A stretch of 64,000 nucleotides of DNA from positions 369,038-433,037 of the forward strand of contig NZ_JBHRXI010000017.1 of assembly GCF_042648365.1 (NCBI RefSeq), in the 5' to 3' direction. The position numbers were made by a program, and so were the translations under genes. The stretch is from Lutimaribacter_A marinistellae. Its GTDB lineage: Bacteria > Pseudomonadota > Alphaproteobacteria > Rhodobacterales > Rhodobacteraceae. The notes below the pieces were generated by a model. It was not told the origin of the DNA, searched no databases, and saw only the letters and a list, made by a program, of their open reading frames with translations. This document shows, one piece after another, positions 1 to 8,006 of this stretch. Each line of letters begins with the position of its first letter. Position 1 is the first letter of the stretch.

Positions 1-1
1 C

Positions 2-187
2 GCCTTGCCGCAAGCTGCGCAGGACGCCGTGCAGTCCTTTCCGCGCCAAGCGCTCCACGCGGCGGTTTTGGGCTTCAACCACCCGATTTCTGGCGAAAAT
101 TTGCGGTTCGAGAGCGAATTGCCCGCAGATCTGACGTTGCTCTTGCTGACGCTTCGAGGCGAAAATCCGATGGTCGAATCGATTTAG
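2..187 (+). CDS. RluA/RluD-family pseudouridine synthase, C-terminal end (5' truncated)
   Basis: Only the last 61 codons are present; the gene enters from the left edge. The readable end contains RQALHAAVLGF, then HPISGE and FESELPAD, the typical C-terminal strand pattern of RluA/RluD-type 23S rRNA pseudouridine synthases. The catalytic Asp region lies outside the window, so the exact site specificity cannot be told. It ends about 130 bases before rpoH on the same strand. Confidence 0.75.
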   Translation, partial: ALPQAAQDAVQSFPRQALHAAVLGFNHPISGENLRFESELPADLTLLLLTLRGENPMVESI

Positions 188-248
188 CGACGGAAAACGG
201 CAACCAATTCGTTCAACAAGCGTTGATTGCCTTATCACTTCAGCGGTC

Positions 249-277
249 TTGACTGTGTGTGGTAGCGATCACATATG
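249..277 (+). promoter_or_regulatory. Putative sigma-70-type promoter of rpoH
   Basis: TTGACT at 249-254 and CATATG at 272-277 are separated by 17 bases, a good housekeeping-type -35/-10 pair. A strong ribosome-binding site AAGGAGG at 301-307 follows, 12 bases before the rpoH ATG. Seen by eye only; the transcription start is not known. Confidence 0.5.
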
Positions 278-319
278 GCATGTTAAGTCCTTAAACATTT
301 AAGGAGGGACAAAGGGACG

Positions 320-1216
320 ATGGCAAATTACGGGAATCTGCCGGCGCCGACGCCCGAGGGTGGTCTGAACCGGTACATGCAGGAAATCCGCAAGTTTCCC
401 CTTCTGGAACCGGAAGAGGAATACATGCTGGCCAAGCGCTGGGTCGAAGCCGAGGATACCGAGGCCGCACACCGGCTGGTGACGAGCCATTTGCGGCTCG
501 CTGCCAAGATCGCCATGGGCTATCGCGGTTATGGCCTGCCGCAGGCCGAGGTCATCTCGGAGGCCAATGTTGGCCTGATGCAGGCGGTCAAGCGGTTCGA
601 CCCTGAAAAGGGCTTCCGCCTTGCGACGTATGCGATGTGGTGGATCCGCGCCTCGATCCAGGAATACATCCTGCGGTCGTGGAGCCTTGTGAAACTGGGA
701 ACCACCTCGGCACAGAAGAAGCTTTTCTTCAATCTGCGCAAGGCAAAGGCGCGCATCGGTGCGTTGGAAGAGGGCGATCTTCGCCCCGAAAACGTCAAGC
801 AGATCGCTAATGATCTGGGCGTCACCGAAGAAGAGGTCATCAGCATGAACCGGCGTATGTCGGGCGGCGATGCATCTCTGAACGCCACGGTCGGATCCGA
901 GGGCGAGGGGTCCATGCAGTGGCAGGACTGGCTTGAGGACGAAGAGGCGAACCAGGCCGAGGATTATGAGGCGCGTGACGAACTTGAGGCGCGGCGCGAA
1001 TTGCTCGCTGCGGCGCTCGATGTTCTGAACGATCGGGAAAAGGACATCCTGACCCAGCGTCGCCTTATGGATCAGCCGGTCACGCTTGAGGATCTGAGCG
1101 GCCAGTACAATGTCAGCCGTGAACGCATCCGTCAGATCGAGGTACGCGCATTCGAAAAGTTGCAGAAACGGATGCGCGAACTGGCCCGCGAAAAGGGCAT
1201 GATGGGCGCGAAATGA
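320..1216 (+). CDS. rpoH: RNA polymerase sigma-32 factor RpoH
   Basis: Alternative sigma factor that directs RNA polymerase to heat-shock and stress promoters. The 298-residue length is normal for RpoH. Region 2 runs from about residue 55 to 122 and includes the -10 recognition segment TYAMWWIRASIQEYI. The RpoH box, which is diagnostic for this subfamily, is at 132-140 (QKKLFFNLR). Region 4 with its helix-turn-helix (SRERIRQIEVRAFEKL) is at the C-terminus. The start has AAGGAGG 12 bases upstream. The N-terminal sequence resembles RpoHI rather than RpoHII of Rhodobacter, from memory. A matching sigma-32-type promoter lies in front of lon at 9183-9210, so one of its likely targets is in this window. 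Confidence 0.95.
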   Translation: MANYGNLPAPTPEGGLNRYMQEIRKFPLLEPEEEYMLAKRWVEAEDTEAAHRLVTSHLRLAAKIAMGYRGYGLPQAEVISEANVGLMQAVKRFDPEKGFRLATYAMWWIRASIQEYILRSWSLVKLGTTSAQKKLFFNLRKAKARIGALEEGDLRPENVKQIANDLGVTEEEVISMNRRMSGGDASLNATVGSEGEGSMQWQDWLEDEEANQAEDYEARDELEARRELLAAALDVLNDREKDILTQRRLMDQPVTLEDLSGQYNVSRERIRQIEVRAFEKLQKRMRELAREKGMMGAK

Positions 1217-1232
1217 TCCAGCAAAGCCCTGA

Positions 1233-1259
1233 AACCCTCTGGCCTTTGGCTGGAGGGTT
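1233..1259 (+). terminator. Possible terminator hairpin after rpoH
   Basis: AACCCTC at 1233-1239 pairs with GAGGGTT at 1253-1259 and the short inner stem GCC/GGC extends it. There is only a weak T-run (TCTTT, 1266-1270), and the hairpin ends 15 bases before the next start codon, so it may be an attenuator or incidental. Confidence 0.35.
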
Positions 1260-1274
1260 CAGCAGTCTTTCCGA

Positions 1275-1751
1275 ATGACCGATATCCGAGAGAATGAGAT
1301 TCGTGCTGATGCGCCCGTGTCGTCCGATGCAAGCGTTGCCTTCATCGGCATTATCCGCACGCCGTGGCCGGATCGGTCCCTTTGTCCAAGGCAAGGGCGG
1401 TTGGATGGACCGGAGTGTCGGCTTGTCCTTCAGCCCCAATGGTGCGATGCGCTGCAAGGGCTTGAAAAGTTCGAGATGATCGACGTCCTGTACTGGCTTG
1501 ATCGCAGCCGGAGGGACCTTGTCACGCAAAGCCCCAAGAGCGATGGGCGCACGGTCGGCACCTTTGCCTTGCGTTCCCCGGTGCGGCCCAACCCGATCGG
1601 TCTGTCAAAGGTCAAGCTGGTCGGGATTGACGGGGGCGAAGTTGTGGTTCGCGGTCTAGATTGCATCGACGGAACGCCGCTGATCGATATCAAGCCGGAC
1701 ATCTGCGCGTTCTCACCGATCGCACCGCCCAAGCAAAGCGCGGAGTTTTAG
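1275..1751 (+). CDS. trmO: tRNA (N6-threonylcarbamoyladenosine37-N6)-methyltransferase TrmO
   Basis: TrmO (TsaA/YaeB family) methylates t6A at position 37 of some tRNAs using S-adenosylmethionine. The 158-residue protein carries the family signatures FALRSPVRPNPIGLS (about residues 96-110) and LDCIDGTPLIDIKP near the C-terminus. It is shorter than the E. coli protein because the C-terminal domain is lacking, which is common for bacterial single-domain forms. No strong ribosome-binding site is visible before the ATG. Its stop codon overlaps the end of the convergent tpiA by four bases. Confidence 0.9.
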   Translation: MTDIRENEIRADAPVSSDASVAFIGIIRTPWPDRSLCPRQGRLDGPECRLVLQPQWCDALQGLEKFEMIDVLYWLDRSRRDLVTQSPKSDGRTVGTFALRSPVRPNPIGLSKVKLVGIDGGEVVVRGLDCIDGTPLIDIKPDICAFSPIAPPKQSAEF

Positions 1752-2497
1752 GCGGCCTCGAGCGCCGTGATGATTGGCGAGAAATCCGAAGCCTTGAGGC
1801 TGGCCCCGCCGACCAGCGCGCCATCCACTTCGGGCACGGCAAAGATCTCTGCAGCGTTCGATGGCTTCACCGAGCCGCCGTAGAGCAGGCGAACCGACCG
1901 GCCGACACCGGCACCGAAGCGACGCTCCAACCGGGCTCGAATGAACTCGTGCACTTCTCCGATCTCATTGATTTCCGGTACTTTTCCGGTTCCTATGGCC
2001 CAGATCGGTTCGTAGGCGACAACCAGTTGTTCGCCGGTCACGAGGTCTGGTATCGAGCCCGAGAGTTGCCCGCCAATGATGTCGAGCGTATTCGCCGCTT
2101 CGCGTTCCGCCAGGCTCTCGCCCACGCAAATGACGGCAATCAATCCTGCCTGAAGGGCGGCGCGGGCCTTGGCGCGCACGCGTTCATCGGTTTCTCCATG
2201 GTCGGCGCGGCGCTCGGAATGGCCGAGGATGACCGCGGTTGCGCCGGCGTCGCGAAGCATTTCGGCGCTGATATCGCCGGTATGCGCGCCGGTCATCTCA
2301 CTGTGGCAATCCTGGCCGCCGGTAGCGACGGAAGATTCGCGCAGGATCCGGGCGGCCCGGTCGATCAGCGTGGCGGGAGGGCAGATCAGCACGTCGACCG
2401 ATGGGGCGGGATGCGCCTGTGCAAGCGCCTCGAGCTCGGCCAGCGAAGTGCTGGTTCCGTTCATCTTCCAGTTGCCCGCCGCCAGTTTGCGCCGCAT
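1748..2497 (-). CDS. tpiA: Triose-phosphate isomerase
   Basis: Interconverts dihydroxyacetone phosphate and glyceraldehyde 3-phosphate in central carbon metabolism. The 249-residue length fits the family. Catalytic residues are present: Asn9 and Lys11 in GNWKMN, His93 in LGHSERR, and the general base Glu163 in AYEPIWAIGTG. The phosphate-binding LYGGSVK loop is near the C-terminus. GGGAG lies 8 bases before the ATG on the minus strand. It is the last gene of a minus-strand run behind two Fe-S assembly genes, with 68 bases between it and its upstream neighbour. Confidence 0.96.
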   Translation of the reverse strand: MRRKLAAGNWKMNGTSTSLAELEALAQAHPAPSVDVLICPPATLIDRAARILRESSVATGGQDCHSEMTGAHTGDISAEMLRDAGATAVILGHSERRADHGETDERVRAKARAALQAGLIAVICVGESLAEREAANTLDIIGGQLSGSIPDLVTGEQLVVAYEPIWAIGTGKVPEINEIGEVHEFIRARLERRFGAGVGRSVRLLYGGSVKPSNAAEIFAVPEVDGALVGGASLKASDFSPIITALEAA

Positions 2498-2565
2498 GAG
2501 TTTCGCTCCCTATCCTGTTGATCTTGCAATAGCATCAGGGGGCGGGCGGGGCAATCTCGGGATGC

Positions 2566-2931
2566 TCAGCCGGACTGGTTCAGCGTTTCGTCGAACTTGA
2601 TGGACTCGCCGCAGCCGCAGGCATCGACCACGTTCGGGTTCTTGAACTTGAAACCCGCTTCGAGCAGCGAAACCTCGTAGTCGATCTCGGTCCCGAAGAG
2701 GAACATCTGCGCCATGGGCGCGATCATGATGCGGGCGCCGTCCTGCTCGACCACTTCATCATGTGGGTCGGCAGTGTCGACATACTCCATCGTGTATTCC
2801 ATGCCCGCGCAGCCGCCCTTTTTCACGCCGATGCGCAGGCCGGCGTGGCCGCCTTTGTCCATCAGTTTGGCGATCTGGCCTGCGGCCTTGGGTGTCATGG
2901 TCACGGCCTGTTTGCCGGGTATGCCGAACAT
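2566..2931 (-). CDS. A-type iron-sulfur cluster carrier (HesB/IscA/SufA family)
   Basis: Small Fe-S carrier that delivers clusters to target apoproteins. The start is placed at 2931 because GGAG sits 6 bases upstream on the minus strand; an in-frame ATG at 2943 has no usable ribosome-binding site. This gives 121 residues starting MFGIPGKQAVTMT. The three conserved cysteines are visible in GGCAGMEY and in the C-terminal CGCGES motif. It lies between a SufT-like gene upstream and tpiA downstream, all on the minus strand. Which of SufA, IscA or ErpA it corresponds to cannot be decided from sequence alone. Confidence 0.9.
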   Translation of the reverse strand: MFGIPGKQAVTMTPKAAGQIAKLMDKGGHAGLRIGVKKGGCAGMEYTMEYVDTADPHDEVVEQDGARIMIAPMAQMFLFGTEIDYEVSLLEAGFKFKNPNVVDACGCGESIKFDETLNQSG

Positions 2932-3035
2932 CGGTGTCTCCATCCTCGCACGCCATTTCAATCTAGGCGGGCGTGTCCTGTGGCTCAAGAGGGATGCGGC
3001 TGCGGGTGTGTAACCCTTTGCTACCGCGTTGTTTT

Positions 3036-3398
3036 TTACATGAATCCGAGTTCGAGCCGGGCTTCGTCCGACATCATTTCCATGCCCCAGGGCGGTTCCC
3101 ATGTCAGTTCGACATCGACCTGCTTGACGCCCGCGATGGGTTCGACCGCATCGGCAACCCAACCCGGCATGTCACCCGCCACCGGACACCCCGGCGCGGT
3201 GAGGGTCATGATGACGCGAACCTCGTTTTCCTGATTGATATCAATAGTATAAATTAGGCCCAACTCGTAGATGTTGACCGGAATCTCGGGGTCGTAGACC
3301 GTGCGGCACGCCTCGACGACCTGGTCGTAGAGGGGGTGGTCCACGGTAGAGGGCGCGATCAGGGGAGCGCCTTCGAGCGGTTCGGTCGCTTGGGTCAT
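3036..3398 (-). CDS. SufT-like Fe-S assembly factor (DUF59/MIP18 family)
   Basis: A 120-residue DUF59 (MIP18) protein of the type found with SUF machinery, thought to help maturation of Fe-S proteins. Visible family features are VYDPEIPVNIYELGLIY, the conserved Cys in LTAPGCPVAGDMPGW, and VELTWEPPWGMEMMSDEAR near the C-terminus. It is the first of three minus-strand genes (this, the A-type carrier, tpiA). A TATAAT-like -10 and a duplicated 17-base motif lie upstream (see 3427-3525). No other suf genes are in view, so this is a satellite Fe-S locus. Confidence 0.9.
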   Translation of the reverse strand: MTQATEPLEGAPLIAPSTVDHPLYDQVVEACRTVYDPEIPVNIYELGLIYTIDINQENEVRVIMTLTAPGCPVAGDMPGWVADAVEPIAGVKQVDVELTWEPPWGMEMMSDEARLELGFM

Positions 3399-3426
3399 CT
3401 GGTCCTCGGTTTCCTGTATCCGAGCG

Positions 3427-3432
3427 ATTATA
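3427..3432 (-). promoter_or_regulatory. Putative -10 box of the sufT-like gene
   Basis: Read on the minus strand this is TATAAT, about 28 bases before the start codon at 3398. No good -35 is found at 16-18 bases; TGGACG at 19 bases is the nearest. The duplicated motif at 3477-3525 lies upstream of it, which could mean an activator-dependent promoter. Confidence 0.4.
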
Positions 3433-3476
3433 TAGGAAATGCCGCAACCGTCGTCCAGTGGGCGGTACCCTGCGAA

Positions 3477-3525
3477 TTGACCGTTTTGTACATGGCTGCG
3501 GGGCCGGTTTGTCCGTTTTGTACAT
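3477..3525. repeat. Tandem 17-base direct repeat, possible operator
   Basis: TTGACCGTTTTGTACAT at 3477-3493 and TTGTCCGTTTTGTACAT at 3509-3525 differ at one base and are 32 bases apart, close to three helical turns. Each contains the palindrome TGTACA. A GGTACC palindrome lies outside each copy. The repeats lie in the 154-base non-coding stretch between the mechanosensitive channel gene and the sufT-like gene. The arrangement suggests paired binding sites for one regulator, identity unknown. Confidence 0.6.
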
Positions 3526-3552
3526 CGTGGTACCCCCTGTATGGGGCCCGCA

Positions 3553-5211
3553 TCAGCCGTCCGGCAGATCGCGCTGGGGACCTTGGGGCAGGATGGGGTG
3601 GCCGGTTTCTTCCTCGATGCGGGCGGCCTCGGCCAGGAGCTCTTCGCGGGCGCGGCATTCCAATTCCCAGAAGGTAGCCTGGTTGGTGGTGGGCAACTCG
3701 AACCGGACCGTCTTGCCGAACACGTCCTGCGCGATCACGCGGGTTACTGCGCAGTCGGGGGCAAGCGAGCCGTCGTCGATGCGCGCGACGACCCGGTCGA
3801 ACGCGTCGCGCAGCGCGGCGACGTCTGCGGATTGGGCGAAAGTCATCTCGATCGGTCGGACCATGCGTTCTTCGCTGGCCGAGATGTTCTCGAACTTCTC
3901 GGTCACGAAGTCAGAAACCGGAACGATGTATCGCGTTCCGGTCCAGATGAGAAGCTGCACATAGGTGAAGTGAATCCGCTCGACGGTGCAGAAATTCCCC
4001 TCGAACACGATGAGGTCGCCGATCCGGGCCGAGCGGTTCAGTGCGATCTGCACGGCGGCAAGGATGTTGCCCAGAACCTCGCGCGCAGCGAAGCCCAGTA
4101 CGATGGTGATGGCACCGGCCCCCGCCAGCAGCGTGTAGCCAAGCGAATTGAAGACCTCGATCGAGGAGAGAAGCGTGCCCGCGCCCACCATCACCGCGAC
4201 GATGATCACGAATTTCCGGATGCCCGAGATCAACGTTGCGAGGCTGCGATAGCTGGCATTGTCGGGATCGGCGAGATCCTTGGGCGAGTTGAGCGAGACG
4301 CGGTCGAACACCTCGTCGGCGACCAGCACGGCAGCGAGGGCGATCGCGGTGACGTAAAGCAGCAGGACGAGCGGTTTCACCACCAGCGACACCGGGCCGG
4401 TAACGACAAGCAGCCGCGAGGTGGCAAGCCCGAGGATCATGGCCACCACGATGATCGTGGCGGGCCAGCGAAAGGCGCGCACGATGGACTGCACGAAGCG
4501 GCGGTCGCTGATGCGACCCAGCCTGCTGACGACGTGATAGGCGAGCCATCCCGCAACCAGCGCCACAAGGCCGATCACGGGCAGCAGCAGCCATTCCCAG
4601 ACATACATCCCGAACGGCCCCTCCTTGCGGGCCCAGTCGGGCATGGCGCGTTCCAGACGGGTCGGTTGAAACCGGTCGTAGAGCAGCGGGATGTCGCGGA
4701 CGCTTTGCCGTGCGATGATCCAGACCGGGTCGTCGGCCTGCGGTTTGACCCGGTTGAGGCGCAGCGGAACGGGGTGGTCGTCAAGTTCGAGCAGGCTGAC
4801 GAGGATCGAGCGGCGCACACGGCCGGTGCCGGGTTCCTTGTCCGCGCCCGCGATCCAGCCATCGGGGCGGTCCGTCAGGTCGTTCCACGGGATGACGACC
4901 TGACGTTCGATCACCACGCCCAGCTTGCGCGCAAGGTCGGGGCCGTGAAAACCCTGTTCGCCGGGAGAGAGGTCGGACAGGTCGAGAAGATGCGCGGCGC
5001 CCTCGTAATCCCTGGCACCGAGCAGGCCCATCAGGGTTTCGACGGCAGCGCGAGGGCTGTCGCGGTTGATGTCGGGGGGCGTGCCAAGGCCGGGATTGAG
5101 TGTGTCCACCTCGAACCAAGCCAGCGGGCTGTCCTGCGCGCGCGCGGGGGCGGGCAGCAGCAGCGCGCAGGCCACGATGAGGATCAGGCCGAACCTTGCA
5201 AAAACTCTCAT
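3553..5211 (-). CDS. Mechanosensitive ion channel family protein (MscS-like)
   Basis: A 552-residue membrane protein. The start at 5211 begins a clear signal peptide (MRVFARFGLILIVACALLL, then APARAQ); an upstream in-frame TTG at 5268 would put basic residues in front of it. A periplasmic domain of about 180 residues follows, then several membrane helices. The MscS core has the pore helix region LGYTLLAGAGAITIVLGFA and the following beta domain (AREVLGNILAAVQIALN, then RIGDLIVFEG). It presumably releases solutes on osmotic downshock. It stands alone between the non-coding region before sufT and the NfeD/SPFH pair. Confidence 0.88.
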   Translation of the reverse strand: MRVFARFGLILIVACALLLPAPARAQDSPLAWFEVDTLNPGLGTPPDINRDSPRAAVETLMGLLGARDYEGAAHLLDLSDLSPGEQGFHGPDLARKLGVVIERQVVIPWNDLTDRPDGWIAGADKEPGTGRVRRSILVSLLELDDHPVPLRLNRVKPQADDPVWIIARQSVRDIPLLYDRFQPTRLERAMPDWARKEGPFGMYVWEWLLLPVIGLVALVAGWLAYHVVSRLGRISDRRFVQSIVRAFRWPATIIVVAMILGLATSRLLVVTGPVSLVVKPLVLLLYVTAIALAAVLVADEVFDRVSLNSPKDLADPDNASYRSLATLISGIRKFVIIVAVMVGAGTLLSSIEVFNSLGYTLLAGAGAITIVLGFAAREVLGNILAAVQIALNRSARIGDLIVFEGNFCTVERIHFTYVQLLIWTGTRYIVPVSDFVTEKFENISASEERMVRPIEMTFAQSADVAALRDAFDRVVARIDDGSLAPDCAVTRVIAQDVFGKTVRFELPTTNQATFWELECRAREELLAEAARIEEETGHPILPQGPQRDLPDG

Positions 5212-5299
5212 TCGCCGATCCCGTCCACCCGCCGTGTGTTGCCCTCGTGCGGGGAGGTAACGCGTCAAACGGGGATCGGTTCACCGGGGGCGGTGGCGG

Positions 5300-5578
5300 T
5301 CAGTCGTTTATGTCGTCCTCGAAACGGGTGACCTGGCCCTTGGGCAGGGCAAAGAGGCGGCGCATCACCAGCCACGCCGCAAGCGACAGCAGGGCGAAGA
5401 TCAGCAGCAGGAGCGGCAGCGACAGGCCCAGCCCCGTGTTCAGAAGCAGGAGGCCAACGCCGAGCGCGCCGATCGCGAAGCCGAGAAAGACGTAACCGGG
5501 GGCGAGGACCTCGAGAATGGCGAGCACCAGCGCGCCCGCGACCCAGACCCACCATGTCGACCAGAGCGCGCCGGTCAT
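5300..5578 (-). CDS. NfeD-like short membrane protein
   Basis: A 92-residue protein with three to four hydrophobic segments (WVWVAGALVLAILEVLAPGY, then FAIGALGVGLLLL and LPLLLLIFALLSLAAWLVM). This is the short NfeD-type architecture lacking a clear OB-fold domain. NfeD proteins are typically encoded next to an SPFH/stomatin gene, as here: the start codon overlaps the stop of the SPFH gene by four bases (ATGA), so the two are translationally coupled. Confidence 0.82.
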   Translation of the reverse strand: MTGALWSTWWVWVAGALVLAILEVLAPGYVFLGFAIGALGVGLLLLNTGLGLSLPLLLLIFALLSLAAWLVMRRLFALPKGQVTRFEDDIND

Positions 5579-6468
5579 GACGTGGGCTTTCGGAAGAGTT
5601 TGAACGCGTCGCCGAAGGCTTCGAGCGCCTGGGCGGGGACCACGATCGTCTGGTTGCCGGCGCCGTCGCCAAGCGCGTTGAGCGCCTCGACCTGTTTCAG
5701 CGCGACCTGGTATTGCGCGGCCTCGATGCCGTTCTCGCGCAGCGCCTGCGCCACGACCGAGGTGGCATAAGCCTCGGCCTCGGCCTCGATGCGGCGGGCC
5801 TTGGCGAGCTGTTCGGCGGCGTAAAGCTCGGCATCGGCGTTGAGCTCGACCGCGCGTTTCGCGCCCTCGGCCTTGGTCACCTGTGCGCGGCGTTCGCGTT
5901 CGGCGTTGAGCTGCTGGAGCATCGCGTCGCGGGTGGCCTGGTCGAGATTGACGTCGAGGATCTCGGCGCGGGTGACCTCGATCCCCCAGTTGTCGACAGC
6001 GTCCTCGACCGAGGCCTTGATGGTGGAAATCAGTTCGGCGCGGTTCGACTGCACCTCGTCGAGATCCATGCGCCCGATCTCGGCCCGGACGATGCCGGCG
6101 ACGGTGGTGGCGATGGCGCCATCGACGTCACGGATGCGGTAGACCGTCTTTTCGGGGTTGAGGATGCGGTAGAAGACCGAGGTTTCGACCTCGACCAGCA
6201 CGTTGTCGCGGGTGATGGCGTCCTGGCTGGCGGTTGGCAGCTGGCGTTCCAGGATAGAGATCTTGTGCGCGACGTTGTCGAGGAAGGGCACAATGAAGTT
6301 GATGCCGGGTCCGAGAACCGAGTGCAGCCGGCCGAAGCGTTCGATCACGTATTTCTCGGACTGGGGGACGATCTTGATCCCCTTGAGTACGACGATGACC
6401 ACGAAGAGCGCACCCAGAAGGTAGAGGATGTTCTGGGATATGAGACCGAGGATCTGGTCTTCGTTCAT
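5575..6468 (-). CDS. SPFH/Band 7 (stomatin/QmcA-like) membrane protein
   Basis: A 297-residue prohibitin-homology protein. A single N-terminal membrane helix (ILYLLGALFVVIVVLKGI) is followed by the SPFH domain (YVIERFGRLHSVLGPGINFIVPF). A long charged Ala/Glu-rich coiled-coil runs from about residue 175 to 250. These proteins form oligomeric rings in membrane microdomains. AGGAG precedes the ATG on the minus strand. The coupled NfeD gene downstream is the usual partner. A role in membrane organisation or membrane-protein quality control is inferred from the family. Confidence 0.92.
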   Translation of the reverse strand: MNEDQILGLISQNILYLLGALFVVIVVLKGIKIVPQSEKYVIERFGRLHSVLGPGINFIVPFLDNVAHKISILERQLPTASQDAITRDNVLVEVETSVFYRILNPEKTVYRIRDVDGAIATTVAGIVRAEIGRMDLDEVQSNRAELISTIKASVEDAVDNWGIEVTRAEILDVNLDQATRDAMLQQLNAERERRAQVTKAEGAKRAVELNADAELYAAEQLAKARRIEAEAEAYATSVVAQALRENGIEAAQYQVALKQVEALNALGDGAGNQTIVVPAQALEAFGDAFKLFRKPTS

Positions 6469-6647
6469 GGGGCGGCTCCTGATCTTGATACGCTACTGAC
6501 TACGGTAATGTTAGGAGTGCCTCCTGCGCTGTCGCTTGGCAAGGGCGGGACGGGGATATCAGGCCGGGTTGATGGCGGGGTGCTTGCCAAACCGGTCCGG
6601 TTGCGGCACTTCCGCGGTGTTTTTTACGTCTTGGGAAAGGTCTGGGC

Positions 6648-7778
6648 ATGTCTGCGCGTTTTTCGTTCGATCTCAAAGCGACCGACGGGGCGGCGCGCAC
6701 CGGCGTCATCTCGACCCCGCGCGGAGAGATCCGCACCCCGGCCTTCATGCCGGTGGGCACGGCGGCGACCGTCAAGGCGATGATGCCGGAATCGGTGCGC
6801 GCGACGGGGGCCGATATCCTGCTGGGCAACACCTATCACCTGATGCTGCGGCCGACGGCGGAGCGGATCGACCGGCTGGGCGGGCTGCACAGGTTCATGA
6901 ACTGGGATCGGCCGATCCTGACGGATTCGGGCGGGTTCCAGGTGATGAGCCTGGCCGGGTTGCGCAAACTGACGGAGCGGGGCGTGACCTTCAAGAGCCA
7001 TATCGACGGCTCGAAACATGAGCTGACGCCGGAACGGTCGATGGAGATCCAGCGGCTGCTGGGCTCGGATATCGTGATGTGTTTCGACGAATGCCCGGCG
7101 CTGCCGGCCGACCGTGACCGGATCGCGGAGTCGATGCGCCTGTCGATGCGCTGGGCGGCGCGGTCGCGGGACGCGTTCGGCGACCGGCCGGGGCATGCGC
7201 TGTTCGGGATCATGCAGGGCGGGCTGGAGCGCGACCTGCGCGAAGAGAGTGCCGAGGCGCTGAAGGCGATCGGGTTCGACGGCTACGCGGTGGGCGGGCT
7301 TGCCGTGGGCGAGGGGCAGGAGGCGATGTTCGATTGCCTCGACCATGCGCCGGGGTTCCTGCCGCAGGACAAGCCGCGCTACCTGATGGGTGTGGGCAAG
7401 CCCGACGACATCGTGGGCGCGGTCAAGCGCGGCATCGACATGATGGATTGCGTGCTGCCCTCGCGGTCGGGGCGGACGGGGCAGGCCTTTACCCGCCGCG
7501 GGGTGGTGAACATCAAGAACGCGCGCCACCAGGACGACCCGCGCCCGCTGGACGAAGAGTGCAGCTGTCCTGCCTGTACGGGATACAGCCGGGCCTATCT
7601 GCATCACGTGTTCCGGGCGGGCGAGATGATCTCGGGGATGCTGCTGACCTGGCACAACCTGCATTACTTCCAGGAGATCATGGCCGGTATGCGCGCAGCG
7701 ATTGCCGAGGGTCGGTTCGATGCCTGGGAAGCCGGGTTCCACGCGCTGCGGGCCGAGGGAGATATTCCGCCGCTGTGA
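6648..7778 (+). CDS. tgt: Queuine tRNA-ribosyltransferase (bacterial TGT)
   Basis: Exchanges guanine-34 for preQ1 in tRNAs with GUN anticodons. The 376-residue length is typical. The substrate-binding DSGGFQVMSL is near residue 91, and the second catalytic Asp is in MDCVLPSRSGRTGQAFT. The zinc site is CSCPACTGYSRAYLHH with the last ligand in LLTWHNLHYFQ. It is divergent from the SPFH gene, with 179 bases between them that must hold both promoters. A GC-rich hairpin follows at 7892-7915. Confidence 0.96.
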   Translation: MSARFSFDLKATDGAARTGVISTPRGEIRTPAFMPVGTAATVKAMMPESVRATGADILLGNTYHLMLRPTAERIDRLGGLHRFMNWDRPILTDSGGFQVMSLAGLRKLTERGVTFKSHIDGSKHELTPERSMEIQRLLGSDIVMCFDECPALPADRDRIAESMRLSMRWAARSRDAFGDRPGHALFGIMQGGLERDLREESAEALKAIGFDGYAVGGLAVGEGQEAMFDCLDHAPGFLPQDKPRYLMGVGKPDDIVGAVKRGIDMMDCVLPSRSGRTGQAFTRRGVVNIKNARHQDDPRPLDEECSCPACTGYSRAYLHHVFRAGEMISGMLLTWHNLHYFQEIMAGMRAAIAEGRFDAWEAGFHALRAEGDIPPL

Positions 7779-7891
7779 GCGAAACGGAGGCGCGGTTCCC
7801 GGTTGCGGAGCCTGCGCGGTATCTTGTTTCGGTTCGGGGGCGTCGGGTGGGACGGCGCTCCCGCGCGATGCGCGCGGATCGCCCCGCCCAC

Positions 7892-7915
7892 CCTCCCGCA
7901 GCGGCGGGGGGCTTT
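7892..7915 (+). terminator. Possible terminator hairpin downstream of tgt
   Basis: CCTCCCGC (7892-7899) pairs with GCGGGGGG (7904-7911) around an AGCG loop, followed by CTTT. The tail is short. The whole 228-base stretch 7779-8006 between tgt and the next gene is very GC-rich, contains several inverted repeats (for example GCGCGATGCGCGC) and shows no convincing coding region. Confidence 0.35.
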
Positions 7916-8006
7916 GTCGCGGGTCGGGGTTGTTCGCGGCCGGAACGCCCATAGCTTCGATGCGAAGGCGGCGCGCGGCGCCGTCGCGACAGCAAGGAGC
8001 TTTTGC

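Noticed and set aside
3541..5331. Plus-strand open frame of nearly 600 codons opposite the mechanosensitive channel
   Set aside because: Complement of a gene with signal peptide and MscS core; the frame has no recognisable protein features.
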